Positions 47,601 through 59,304 of a DNA stretch of 64,000 bases are shown here, piece after piece. A program made the position numbers and the translations under genes. The stretch covers positions 92,501 to 156,500 of the forward strand of contig NC_033558.1 of NCBI RefSeq assembly GCF_001680005.1. Direction: 5' to 3'. The stretch comes from Plasmodium coatneyi (taxonomy: Eukaryota > Apicomplexa > Aconoidasida > Haemosporida > Plasmodiidae). Every line of letters starts with the position of its first letter. The first letter of the stretch is position 1. The notes beneath the pieces were generated by a model. The model was not told the origin of the DNA. It saw only the letters and a program-made list of their open reading frames with translations, and did not search any database.

Positions 47601-50479
47601 CGAAGGGGGATACTACGGCACCCCCGCAGGATGCTTCTCCAAATGGGGGTAAGACGAATCTCATAGGGAAATGCCCCCCAAAGGAGGAACGCCAGGAGAA
47701 TGGCAACACGTCCAACATATCCTGCGTGACGTCCTTCCCGCTGATATTCCCACCATCGGTTAATGACGTGTGCAAAAGCTACGACAGTATCAACCTGAAT
47801 CAAGGAGAATCACACAAGGGATCCTACTCCGCAGTTATCGAAAAAGATGGACCCCCCCAAGGTTCCCATAATGAAGCCGAAATGGACACTGTAGTGGAGA
47901 GAATTGCCGCCCTGACGCAGGATCAGCAGGAAATGTTCCAAAAAGACGGAGATCTCCCCCGCCAAGGCACCCCCCATTCGTGTAAAAACGCGCAACAAAA
48001 ACGAACAAGAAAAGTTACGTACGAAAAGGAGCTCCTCATTCGGAGGGAAGAGGAGGAGGACATCAAGATGGTGCTGGAATGCCTTGGCAACATAAGGTTC
48101 AAGGGTGAACATATCCCCCGAAGTGGTCACCCCAGCAGCATGCTCAGCGCAGTATCAAACGGTACAATGAAAGACAATCCGATGAGCAACAAGGAGAGCC
48201 TTTTCTCCGAGTACCTCTCCCACGCTACAGGAAGTCACCTCCCAAATGGTGCAAACAACCATAGTAAATTTTTCTGGAAAAAAAAAAAAAAAAAAAACTA
48301 CCACACGTACGATTTTTGGAACATACACATTTACAATAATGAGGAAAAAAAATTGAAAAATAATTTCTTGAAATTAAAAAAAAGAAAAAAAGAATACGTA
48401 CAGGAGTTAGTAGACGTGATATTTCTGATATACCAGCTGAAAAAGCTGTCCCCCTTTTTGCCCATTTCCGATTGGGTCATAATTATCCTCATTAGAACTA
48501 TCGGTAGGAACAGAAGCATCCTGGACGCCTTCAAAAGGAAGATGTATGTGGAGTACAAGGACCAGTTCGATTTCTGCAAATGTCTACCCAATGAATTTCC
48601 CGCCAGGGGGAGCGGATCCAACATGAGTAACTTCATTTCAGCGAGGAATGCAAACTGGTTTCGCCTCGAAGTTGTAAGAGCGATTATTCATTTGGTCCTA
48701 CATGGGAGCATCCGGTTGTTTCAGGTATTTTACCAGCTTACCGGTGAGGGAGACGCTGACCATGAGAAGGGTACCCAGGGGGGTCCTCCCAAATGGAGAC
48801 ACAACTCCTTCGCAAGTACATACAAAAGAGAAAATTACTTCTTCGTGTCAAACTACACAAACTACGTGGAGAGGAAAACCATATGCAGCCATGTGCTTAA
48901 CATTTACAGCGCCTTCCACTTCTGCCAACAAATCGTACAACTTTATGGTGAGGATGCCCAGTTTGAAATGCTCCTGTGGAGTAGTCTGTACAATATGCTG
49001 CTCATATGCCAACAGAAGCACCCCTTCTTCTTTTTACCTTTCTCGAAAATGTTTTCCAAATATTTTAAAGACTACCAGAAGAGAAGCTACTCCCCCTTCG
49101 AGTTTTACTTTTTGCTCTACGGGGTGAGCGATGTGAATGCCTTCGAAAAGGAGAATTACGGTGGGGGGGCTAATTATCAGGGCGATTCTACTAACTACAG
49201 CGGTCGTGTTGCTAAATGGGGGAACCATTTTAACCCCCCCCCTGAGGGACACTACGCAGTGAATGAACAGATGGGAAACATTCTAAATCAAAAACGCTGC
49301 TCCCAGTTAAGCACGTCAAACGGGATAAGGGACCTTCACATTTATAAGTACAATATTGTGGGGTACATACAGCTAATCACCATTCTGAAAAACGTCAAGC
49401 ACACAAATAAACTGAAGAAGAATTTCATCCAAATGAGTTTTATAAAATATGTGGTCCGATATGTGCACTCCTTTTTGAGGTCATTGATTGTCTCTCTTTC
49501 CAGCGCTAATGTGAACTACTATAACAATGCTATCCTTTTCGAGTTAAAAAATATTATGGCGTTTTTCTTTGGCTACGGCATTCCTCCCTGCTGCTCCAGC
49601 GGGTGGCCCCGCATCTACCGCCCGCACTATGATCAGTAAGCTTCCCCCACCAGGGGTCGTCACCCTATAGATAACCAACCCATGCGAATGCCCACCAATT
49701 TATCTCTCCACACGTACTGCTACACATGTTCCGTTACACACGTACCGTTACTTACCTACCACCCCCCTCCAGGCTTCGAAGTATAGCAAACAAAGGAGTC
49801 CAAATAAACGACCTGATCAAGTTCCTGCGGACATATTACGACAACGAGTAAGCACCATGGGGGAAAAAAAAGTACCCCAAAAAGAACCCAAAAAAGCGCA
49901 CAGTTACGTGCATATTTGCACATGACAACCCTAATGCGGCTTCTTCCACCCCACCTTCTCTTAGCAAACTCCTCGAATGGAAAATCGTCGCGTCGGAATT
50001 CATTAACGTTTTAAAAAACATGAAGGAGCTGCATCTCTTTGTGGACAGCCCAACTGTGTCTTTGCAAAATTTTAAGTAAGGCCCCGCCGGTGCAAAAAGG
50101 AAGGCTTTTACCAATGTTTGACGTGGCAGAGGCGTCACCTCAAAGGGACCTTTGCACGAGATGTGGTTCAATATATGCATACTTCTCTGTATGCTAATAT
50201 ATACCTACACATTAATGTTTATTTTCACACGCCACTTCCCTCCTGTGCAGTTTCTCCAAAGAGACCATATGGCTCACTCTGATCGACGCCAAGATACGAA
50301 ACGATATTTACAAATTACCCATGGACCTGAAAAGAGACATACTGCTCCTGCTCAAGAACATCCGCCTTGTCGACATGTCCCTGGGCACCAACCACTACGA
50401 GCACATCAACAATATCTTCACCGTCTGCTGGTTCATCATTGTGAAAATATTCCAGAATTATGAAAAGAGCAAGTCATGA
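40650..50479 (+). CDS. TAF2: TAF2-like TFIID subunit, frameshifted at a poly-A run
   Basis: Five exons: 40650-43460, 43567-49635, 49773-49847, 49965-50075 and 50251-50479, about 3097 residues once the frame is restored. TAF2 is the TFIID subunit with an M1-aminopeptidase-like fold that contacts core promoters. Matches to human TAF2 include LSVNIDMHNERIEGSTTMTL at the start, NYACNCTWFPTLSKMNSIYG near residue 413, a segment aligning with the dead peptidase site (no HEXXH motif is present), and IRIDNDFSILGRIRRTQSAS near 1796. The last match lies after the frame break, so one gene is involved. Exon 2 changes frame at or just after a 30-A run (44578-44607); with one base fewer, all later phases agree. 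The excess over human TAF2 (about 1200 residues) is Lys/Asn/Asp-rich insert. Functional TAF2 is likely, but the sequence as given is broken. Confidence 0.85.
44578..44607 (+). repeat. run of 30 A inside TAF2 exon 2
   Basis: The run encodes polylysine. Upstream the coding frame is position 1 modulo 3 and downstream it is 2 modulo 3, so the run as given is one base too long or two too short. A second run of 13 A follows at 44698-44710. Confidence 0.95.
46823..46878 (+). repeat. 9-bp coding tandem repeat in TAF2
   Basis: About six units encode Tyr-Ala-Asn (one is Tyr-Thr-Asn). They lie in a low-complexity insert of TAF2. Confidence 0.9.
48278..48297 (+). repeat. run of 20 A inside TAF2 exon 2
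   Basis: A second long poly-A tract in the TAF2 coding sequence, read as lysines, with the frame unchanged on both sides. Confidence 0.9.
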
Positions 50480-50877
50480 GCACGCTGCAAGGATATGCTA
50501 GACAGCCACGCAAGTTGCACCAGAACCGTTTTCTTCATGACACACTTGAGTGCATCCCCCCCGCAGTTAGTGCGGCGTATCGACGCCATGCCTTCCGAAT
50601 CAAGCCCTTTACCTCCGCATTTATTTTTATTTAATTTTTTTTTTTTTTTTTTTTTTGTCCCATATTCATACTGCACGTACCCTCCCCCCTGCAAACAAAA
50701 GACTAGTGATTTCTTTTTTTGCCACAAAATGCACCTGCGCGGATGAAGACGGAGCACCGTTTTTATGTGTTGTTCTGCCATTCTGATGAAAGCCCCATCG
50801 CAGTTGTGGAAAATTGCAACTAGCGATTTTTTTTTAACGTGGGTACTTCATCAAATGAAGAGCATATGGGGAGAGTC

Positions 50878-50908
<31 letters not shown>

Positions 50909-51739
50909 TCTGGCCAGATTTACAAACTTTTAAAGCAAACGCAGCTGTTCACGTGTTGTGCAGAAAAAGGCAGGGGTGTAACCGCTGGCTGTTACTCGTA
51001 TTTTACTTTTTTTTTTTCCACCTTAGGGGGGACTGCTAAAGTGGGGAAAATTAATCCATGTAGGAGGGAAAAAGTGGGAGAGGGCGGCCAGGCTACGTAG
51101 CTAAGGCGCCAAACGAAATGACCGCATAAGATGGATAACCAACTGGAAAATACAGCGTGGTGGGCCACCAAGTCCAAATAGTGATGTTGCTTCCATTTGT
51201 TACCTCATGAACTAGCAGGTTAAAATCCCTTATCAGAGTTTGTTTTTCCATCCAAGGGTCGATCGGTAGGCAAGTATTCTCACACAACATTGAGCATTAT
51301 GGGGGAAAGCAGTCCGTCCCCATGGAAACTACACCCCTACGTCCATTTCTACTTCCTTTTTCGCCCCCCCTTTGCTACACTTAGGTTTATTTTGTTGGCC
51401 AATTTATCAGCCCTTTTGTCCTCCATTCGGCATCATTTTCCCCTTCTTGTTCGCTTCGCTTTTTTTTTTTTTTTTTTTTTTAAACACACTGTTGCACACA
51501 AAAATGGAAGAAAAAAAAATTCACCGCCTTGGGGAGGGGGAAGCGGAAAATAAGCCGCGGGCATACTTCATGATGTGCCTTTTTGCCTTCCCCTCATTTT
51601 GAATACCTTACATGATATTTCCAAATGGAGAAACATTCACGTGAGAGTTTTGAATTATTTGTTTCCATTCTTATGGACTAATTCACACTTTTCGCAGGTT
51701 GGTATCTTCCAGTGAGTCGTGCTCATTTCGCGTGTTTGC

Positions 51740-51770
<31 letters not shown>

Positions 51771-51958
51771 GACATTTGTTCCTTCATTGCATTTCTTTTT
51801 TTTTTTTGCAAACACGCGAAATGACACACTTTCGTGCGTTATTCGCCTTCAATTTTGCGCGACAAAATATGTTCACTACGTTTCCACCCTCTCCTGGTGA
51901 AATAGTTATATGAACATCACCCACGGCGCATACATAATGACTTGCTGGCTTCCAGTTG
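50480..51958. other. spacer between TAF2 and a small minus-strand gene
   Basis: It should hold both 3' UTRs. Long T runs occur near 50640, 50885 and 51465, and there is an inverted repeat at 51723-51824 (listed separately). A minus-strand frame at 51093-51290 has some protein-like text but no splice or family support. Confidence 0.5.
51723..51824. repeat. perfect 29-bp inverted repeat
   Basis: The arms 51723-51751 and 51796-51824 are perfect inverted copies: 17 unique bases (TCATTTCGCGTGTTTGC) followed by at least 12 A, against T12 and the complement. The spacer is about 44 bases. Transcribed, it would form a long hairpin. It lies about 135 bp beyond the stop of the small gene at 51959-52614. 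Confidence 0.95.
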
Positions 51959-52614
51959 CTAGCTCTCGCATGTCCCTTTGCCCTGAGTTTGACGCACCCT
52001 TTTATTATGCTCCTCCTGACGTGTTTGCGTTTTAATTGTATTTTCCCGTCCACGGCCGTCTTGCCTTTTCGGTGGGCTCCTCTGTCCACCTGCGTACTCG
52101 TGGAGGTTCCTGTGTGCCTGCATGTGTAACTGCATAACTGCGCGTTTATATGCACGCTTATTTGCGCCTTTATCTGCGGCATATCTGGAGCATATTCACC
52201 CTGCACGCGTCTACCTCCTTCGCACACACACTAGTGCGCAACTGGACAGACAGCACGCAGATTGACCAGGTTTAAATGAGGCAGAATGGAAACCCCATTT
52301 TAAATCGTCCCCACCAACGAACTCCTTTTTAACGTGCACATGTGTCCTCCTACCTATTTATTTATACGCACCTTCTTAATGTCACCCCCAATATGAATCC
52401 CCTTCTGGCTTTACACACACCCCTATAAACATGTTTGCTCATTTTTGAAAGTTGGCACAACCACCGACATGAAGGAGGGGAACTCACCTTCCTCCGATTG
52501 GTAATCGCTGCAAGTGTATTTGTCTCTACTACTCATTTGGGTCATTACCATTTTGCCTGGCGCCGTCTTAAACGGAGGCTTGACCATCGTCCCATTTGCG
52601 TCTTTCCACTTCAT
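51959..52614 (-). CDS. small basic protein of unknown function, two exons
   Basis: I do not recognise the family. Proposed exons are 52488-52614 and 51959-52089, giving 85 residues. The donor is GTGAGT and the acceptor is ACGCAG, the phases agree (1 plus 2), and the second exon ends in TAG. The first exon reads MKWKDANGTMVKPPFKTAPG, then KMVMTQMSSRDKYTCSDYQS. The second is very hydrophilic, with SPPKRQDGRGRENTIKTQTR and RVRQTQGKGTCES at the end. No signal peptide, membrane segment or zinc motif is seen. It is head-to-head with the pseudokinase gene at only about 160 bp, so the two probably share a promoter. A different second exon in another frame is possible. Confidence 0.45.
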
Positions 52615-52772
52615 TATTTTCCTTCCCTTTTTTATGTGTCTTTTTAACCCCCTTCTTGGTAATTAGCCGATGTGCCCACCTGCACATGTTCACCCATTTG
52701 CAAAGTAGCCCCCTCCCTATTTTCCATCCCGCACCTTTCGGAAGGATGAAGGGGGGAGAGTGAAAAATAAAA

Positions 52773-55700
52773 ATGTATTTTTGCAGAAGAGGAGATATGC
52801 CTCAGCATGTGGAAAACACTTACACTAATCAGTTCAAAGTCGAGCGTCAGGAGGTTAGTGGGGTTAATTGGACTCGTCCCCCCTACTGCGCTGATCGCGT
52901 TAGCCAGCGAAACCTGGCAGGACGAAACCCACCCCATTTTAAAAGAACAAACCTTCGTGAAGACAACTCCTACGTAAATGCAAACAACCAACGGGACAAC
53001 AACTCGCCAAACATGGGGCAAAAGAACGCAAAAGCAAACAACGAAGGAATTTTTCACCTCAGTAACGATGCATATAATAGCAGGTACAGTAGTAACCTCC
53101 CCTACAATCATACCGGTGAAATGAACCCAAGAAATTACAACTTTAGCAATATTAAAATCGTGGAGGATGAAGAAAACTACAGTTGCAGCATGAACCCCAT
53201 GAGCAATGTCGTTGGTGGGAAAATGGGAAACCATCCTAACGGCAGTACCCTAGACCATCGAAAGTTCCAACTCAAAGGTGATGATATGGGTGCAGACCAG
53301 ATAAGGTCCCACCAGGACTACGCCAGAGTGAATAGGGAAAATTGGGGAATCGGAATGGAGCACCATAAAGGCAACGCCCCCGGGCCCTACCACCACATGT
53401 TCAATAACGACCTGAACTTCCTGACCCCAAATAGGGTTAGCAATCCGGAGACGCAAAGTCCAAATGTAAGTAACAACCCGGGCAACCCTCACCAGTACAA
53501 ACAAGGCAATAAAATGGTAGATGCTAAATATGAGCAGCTCAAGAACAAATGGGAACAACCCTCCAGTTATCTTTACGGGAACCATGCTCCACCAGGAGGG
53601 GCCACTCAGAAGAATAAAGCCGACCTGTATGACAACGCAGGGAAGACGAACAATCCACCATATGGAACCCACTTTAACATGAACACTCTCTATAGCAACT
53701 TTAACAACAATGCGAATCAGTGGAAGGACATGACGGTGCGTCCCTTCCTCAACAGGGATAGAATGACCTATGAGGAATATGAAGGCGGAGGTAACTACCA
53801 CGATAATCACTTAGGCGGTCAACACAACGCACCCACCTTTGGGAAGAATAAACCACCAGACATCGACGATATTATTAAAAAGTATACGGCGAAGGAAAAA
53901 GAGGAAGAGAATTTTAAATTCAATTGGGGTCACGCAAAAAATGAAGTGACAGGGGGGGAAGTCTTCAAAGGCGGCAACAAGCATATGAACACGAACGATG
54001 GCTACGCCAGGAACTACCTCCCTAGTGAGGACAGAACTGGTAACCACGCGGGTTCCAGCCCTAGTTACTCTCCCCAACATAATGTGCTCTATGGCTTCAA
54101 TCAGAACGGGGGCTACCCTCCCAACAACGCTGGCAACGGTACCAATGTTGCAAATGTGGCCAATGTGGCAAATGTGACAAATGTGACAAATGGCGGGAGT
54201 GCCCCCCTACTGTACCCCAACTTCTCCTCCCTACGGAATAAGGAAAAGGACGAGGAAGAAAAAAAAAGAGAAAAAAAAATCAACCTTTTGAAAAACATAA
54301 TCGTAACGAACCCAAACCCAAAGTACAATTTTAGCTTCAGTGACGACCTGTTCGAAAGTCTTCCAGCACATGAAAATAATTACCTGAATACGAGTTCCCT
54401 TGCCGACTTTAACCATGCACCCCAAGGGCAGAACGACATACTCGGGGAAGGCCTGCAAAACAGGCTAAGTGCACACAACAATGCGTATGAAGATTTTTAC
54501 ACACCGGAAAAGCTGAATGAGACGCCCGCCATAACGAACAGACACCACTTCAAGAGCGAAATCGCCCCGGTGGACGAAGATTGTTATGCAGACATGTTTG
54601 GACTGGACCGCCGGGGGGGGGATCGCGTCGGAATGGATCGCTTCGGGGGGGACCACCTTGGAGGACATAAATATGGAGTGGATAGCTTCCCACGGGACAA
54701 CCAACCGCAGGACATGAGGCGCAACGACGAGAACAGCCAGAACGAAATTCCCAAATGGGAATCAAATAGAAATTCCAACTACCCATTAAGGGATAGAGAT
54801 AAAAACGGTATAAAGTTGTATGAAGAAAACTTCAAGCAAAGAGGAGGCACCCCCCTTGGCGCTTTTACGAATAATACCAGGCTTCACACCATGACGGATT
54901 TACACCCCAACCGGGAGAATAAGCCTCCTCCGTTGATAGACATGATGGAAAATAGAGCTTCTAACTACTTGGGTGAGAAAACCTTTGGCAGACAAATCGA
55001 CCAGTATGGAAAAATGGGCCAAGGTCAGTTGGATTATATCAGGAAGTTTGAAAATAACACTCCCCACGTGAGTGAGAATGTGTTTAGAACGAACGACGGA
55101 GGGGGAAGGAACGAGTCGGCAAGACATTACGGTGGTGCTAATCAACATGGGGGCGCTGCCCAACATGGTGACGCTACGCAACATGGTGGTACCCCCCACA
55201 GAGGAGACGCCTTCTCCAACATTAACAGTGTGAACATTTTCAAAACGCACGCCAAGAGTGGCAACCACTACGAGGAGGGATCTCTGCTCAGTAAGAACCC
55301 AATGAACGAGGCGTCCAAACAAACGAACAGGTACCTCCACGAAGATGCAACAAAACCCAGCAACAACCTTTTCAACATGGAAAATATTTTCCAATCGGAG
55401 AAGAGAAATGGCCTGCTTAACGAAGTTGATAAATCCCCCTTTGTGAGAAATGAGGGTTCTTCTCATAGGTACATGTTTGAAAGAGAGAGGAATCCCCAGC
55501 TTGATCTGTCCATTCGTGAAAATAAAAACTTCACCTATAGGGACGACAAAGACATGATTCGTCGCCCCTACTTTGATAAAACTGGGAGAACCTTGTTTGA
55601 GCCCTACGATGACCCAACGTTGAGGACGCGGCAGTATGATCAGTTTAATTCGCACTTGAATATTCACTTGGGTAACAAATGGGATGCGAAGAAAGGGGGG

Positions 55701-58700
55701 AATAATCGGGACGCTTTCATAGAGAGAGATAACTTTAGGAATAACGTGGAACACCGCCGGGACGACGATAATGTGGGCGCCATCTGCATGAACAAGAACG
55801 ATAAGGATAAGAATAACGATAACGATAAGGATGGTTTGTTTCCCAAGTCGAACTTCCACTTCTTGGGTGAGAAGAGGAACTCCACCAACTTTGGTGAAGC
55901 CACCACTCCAACGGGGAAAATACCCACCCGTGATGAACCCACGAAGGAACACATAAATCACAATTCCCCTTACAACGCACAAAGCAGGGTAAGCAACCCC
56001 CCCAACTCTTTATTTAGCAATTACCATTCGGCTGTTAAAAACAACCCCATGCATGACAACCCCACGGGTGTTACTTCGAATCAACATTGGCTAGGAGGAG
56101 CATTGCACAACTTTACTACCAAGCAACAAAACGACAGTGCCATCGCAACAGGGCACAAGCACCTTAGAAGGACAAAGTCTTACCTGGACAATGAGCAGGA
56201 CGAAAACAAAACGGCTTCGAATATGCTCAAGCAGATTAATCCCCCGTCGTGGAAGTATGAAGCTAGCCAACATGTAGTCATGCCAAATTCGAACCTAAAT
56301 TTTCAAACAAACTTCAACCAGATAGACAACGATGCGAAGAAAAACATCATCGGTGGGAACAGAGATTGTGAGAGTGGTGTGCTGAATGGAGGTGCCAACT
56401 GGGGGGGAAACCACAATAACTTCGGAACTACCGACGCGAAGGCTTTTCTGGGAATACTGAACGAGGAACAGAGCAGGTACTCCAATTTGTTGAACACCGT
56501 GGGGAGGTACACCCCGAGGGATGGCACGGCACATGGTGGCACGATACATGATGGCATGATACGTGATGCACACAACCCCCTATCCAACTACACAAACAAA
56601 AAGCCCTTCAATCCAAGCGGCACGCACAACTTCAGCTTCGCCAAGCAGCCCCTGCAGAAGCAACTTCCCCCGCTGCCTTTTAAACACTTGGGGAAGCAGG
56701 CCAACCCGGAGGGGGCGGGCCAGACAAAGTTGAAGGCGCTCGAAGGTATTGGTAGGTTGAAGCTGGGCGAGGCGGGGAGCAGCAACAACCAACTGGCAAG
56801 CAACAATCATTTGGCAAGCAACAATCATTTGGCAAGCAACCACAATTTGGGCAGATTCAACCGCGGCCATCTGGCTAACGAGCCGCACGCCCCCCACAGT
56901 GGTAATGGCAACCTCCTGAAGAACAGTCTAGCCCCGTTCAGGGAGAAGAACAACCCATATCTGGGCAGCCTCGCCGAACTAACTCCCTTCGATAGATACG
57001 GTGACGGCAAGGATGGGCTACACAGGAGGGGTGAGCTCTTCCACCATAAAAATGATGCGAAAGATTGTGCGCTGAAAAATGGGAACGTCAAATTTAGTGG
57101 CTACCTTAGTGGCTACCCCGAGCAGTCCCTCTTCCATAATGAGAAAAATGCACCGATCAGTATGGTCAATAGAAATGGAAGGAGCAAGTACATCCACGGG
57201 GAGGATTTAGACAATCATTTAGGGGGAGAACCACTTAGTGGAAAACTGCTTGGTGGAAACCCCTTCCTGAACAAGGAGAAGGAAGACGCCCCGAAGGGTA
57301 AATGGCTGAGCCAAGAAAATTTGAACCTTAGCTTGCTCCCAGATAAGGGCGACAGGGGAATTAGGAACTTCAATTACGATAGGGACAGACGCATATCTCT
57401 GAGCAATAACATTTCGATGCTGTTAGAAAGGATAAGTAACAACTCGGATAGGAAGACTGGCATGAATGACTTCCCTACGAAGCACAGAAGTAGCGAAAGC
57501 TCCAACCTCTGCGTCAACATGGTCAACACGATCAACACGGTTAACACAGTAAACACAGTAAACTACAACGACAATCTAAACATAGACACACAGCAGTTTG
57601 TAATTTCCGACCACCATGTGTGCAACTTTGGCCTGTGGACATTATACAGATGCAAGTTAAGACACGATAAGGGCTCCTTCCTTGTGAGCATCGTAGACTC
57701 GTTTTACCTGAACAGGGGGGATAGCAATGACACGGTAGCCAACAATATTCTGTTCCACAAAAGGCTTAGACATATAAACATTTTATCCTATGAAGGGAAG
57801 ACAGCTGATAAGAACAAACTGTATTTACTGTTTGAGCACGTTCATGGGAATGTCTTAAAATCTCAAAGCGCGCCCCTTGAGGAAAATATCATCGCTTCAT
57901 ACGCGTACCAAATTGTGGACCTTCTTGAATACATGCACGCCAACTTTATCTTCTTCCACGGTAAGTATGTATATGTGTATGTGTCTGTCGAAGCGGCTAC
58001 TTCGTCGCACCAATAACATGGTTTCACCTACATTGTGCTACACCGTTACAATGCTATTTCATTATGCCCTTACATCGCAGGCCTGCTGTCCAACATAATC
58101 ATCCTGCAGAAGAACACCCGGGAGGAGCTGCTGCAAATTCTGCACGAGCGGAACAAAAACGTGAACAAGTGCTTCGACATCTACAAGCACGGCATCGTCA
58201 AGGTTTTCAACTTTGACTTCGCGAACATGGACGCAAGTAAGGAGCACTACCATGCGCTGCCACCGGAAGCAACGCCATAGTAACAATAGCCATACACTTG
58301 CTTCGCAATAATTCCACCCCTGCACCACCGCAGCCGAGAAGGACTACCAGTTTGACTTCCTCTGTCTAGCTGTGCTCATATATGAGATGTGCACCAAATA
58401 CAACACCTACTATTCGAGCAAATTTGTAAGCGGAAAAATTTCATCCTGGTGTTCATCTGATCTGTTCATTTGTAGCGTCCATCTACCTATGCCAGTGTAA
58501 CATAAGAACACCCCCAACGGGTGATCAAGCCTCTTCTACTTCCACATCGCTCGAACAGTTACACGCTAACCCCTTTTTTTACCGTCGATTCCTCCCCACA
58601 GGAAGACATAACCGAACGGATATACAACACCGACTTTTTTTTCCCGCACTTTGTCTCCTTCGAGTTGAAGAACTTTTGTTACGAAGTAGGGCTTCCGCAG

Positions 58701-58893
58701 GAGCGATCCCATTGGGGGGGTCACCAGAAGCCCACCCGGGCGTACATTTTTGTCTACACCTGAAAAACGTCACTATGCCGTTCCACCGCCGATAATTTAT
58801 TCCTCCCCCCCTTCTCAGCTGTGCTCGAAAAGAAGACACTGCTTTAGTGACCTCAAGAATCACGCGTGGTTTCAAAAAAATTTGAATTTTTAA
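52773..58893 (+). CDS. giant Asn/Gly-rich protein with C-terminal pseudokinase domain
   Basis: Five exons, 52773-57960, 58081-58236, 58334-58425, 58602-58685 and 58819-58893, encode 1864 residues with all phases in agreement. Residues 1-1600 are Asn/Gly/His/Asp-rich and apparently disordered. From about 1607 there is a kinase-like fold: LFHKRLRHINILSYEG (alpha-C/beta-4 region), NKLYLLFEHVHGN, IIASYAYQIVDLLEYMHANF (alpha-E), FDFLCLAVLIYEMCTKY (alpha-F), and a typical end in which KNFCYE joins LCSKRRHCFSDLKNHAWF. Catalytic motifs are missing: the HRD loop reads FFHGLLSNIIIL, DFG reads FDFANM, and neither a glycine loop nor a VAIK lysine is seen. The closest overall resemblance is to SCYL-type pseudokinases, but HEAT repeats are absent. 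The start is uncertain because an acceptor-like TTTTTGCAG follows the first ATG, so an upstream exon may exist. Confidence 0.75.
54143..54192 (+). repeat. 9-bp coding repeat (Asn-Val-Ala/Thr)
   Basis: Five or more degenerate units encode NVA and NVT in the disordered part of the pseudokinase protein. Confidence 0.85.
56779..56849 (+). repeat. 18-bp coding tandem repeat, four copies
   Basis: Units encode SNNQLA, SNNHLA, SNNHLA and SNHNLG. The two central copies are identical at the DNA level. Confidence 0.92.
57515..57565 (+). repeat. 9-bp coding repeat (Asn-Thr-Val)
   Basis: Five or so units encode a run of Asn-Thr-Val/Ile just before the kinase-like domain. Confidence 0.85.
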
Positions 58894-58900
58894 ATGAAGC

Positions 58901-58931
<31 letters not shown>

Positions 58932-59304
58932 GAACACCACGACTTTGTTTGCTCCAATGAGAGCGACCACGTGTGTGTCCCTGCGCGACGTTGTGCATAC
59001 CTACGCACACTATTTGTTTGGCCTTATTTATTTATTTATTTTTTTTTTTTTTTCGTTTGAAAAGAACTTTGTTTTAAAGCGTAACTTTCTGAATCGCCCT
59101 TAAAATGGGAATAGAGAATTGACACAATAAATAGGACGGGTGTCCAACAGGATGGGATACTCCCGAAAAAGGTGGAACGCAATCAAACGAAATGAGGGAG
59201 GCATGTCGTTTTGGATAGCAAGTGGGGATGTTCTTTTCCGCTTCGCAGGAAGGTGTGTCCATGTGTATTGCATGTGTTTATGTGTGTGTCCTGTTGGTCC
59301 CCTC
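58894..59304. other. 3' spacer between convergent genes
   Basis: It holds the 3' UTRs of the pseudokinase gene and the coiled-coil gene, with a run of about 26 A near 58902-58927 and a T run near 59040. No gene is seen. Confidence 0.55.

Noticed and set aside
51093..51290. 65-codon minus-strand frame beginning MLCENTCLPIDPWMEKQ
   Set aside because: It is protein-like in part, but no partner exon and no family similarity were found.
54900..55982. 360-codon minus-strand frame opposite the pseudokinase gene
   Set aside because: It is Val/Ile-rich reverse reading of Asn/Asp codons and has no start context or motif.
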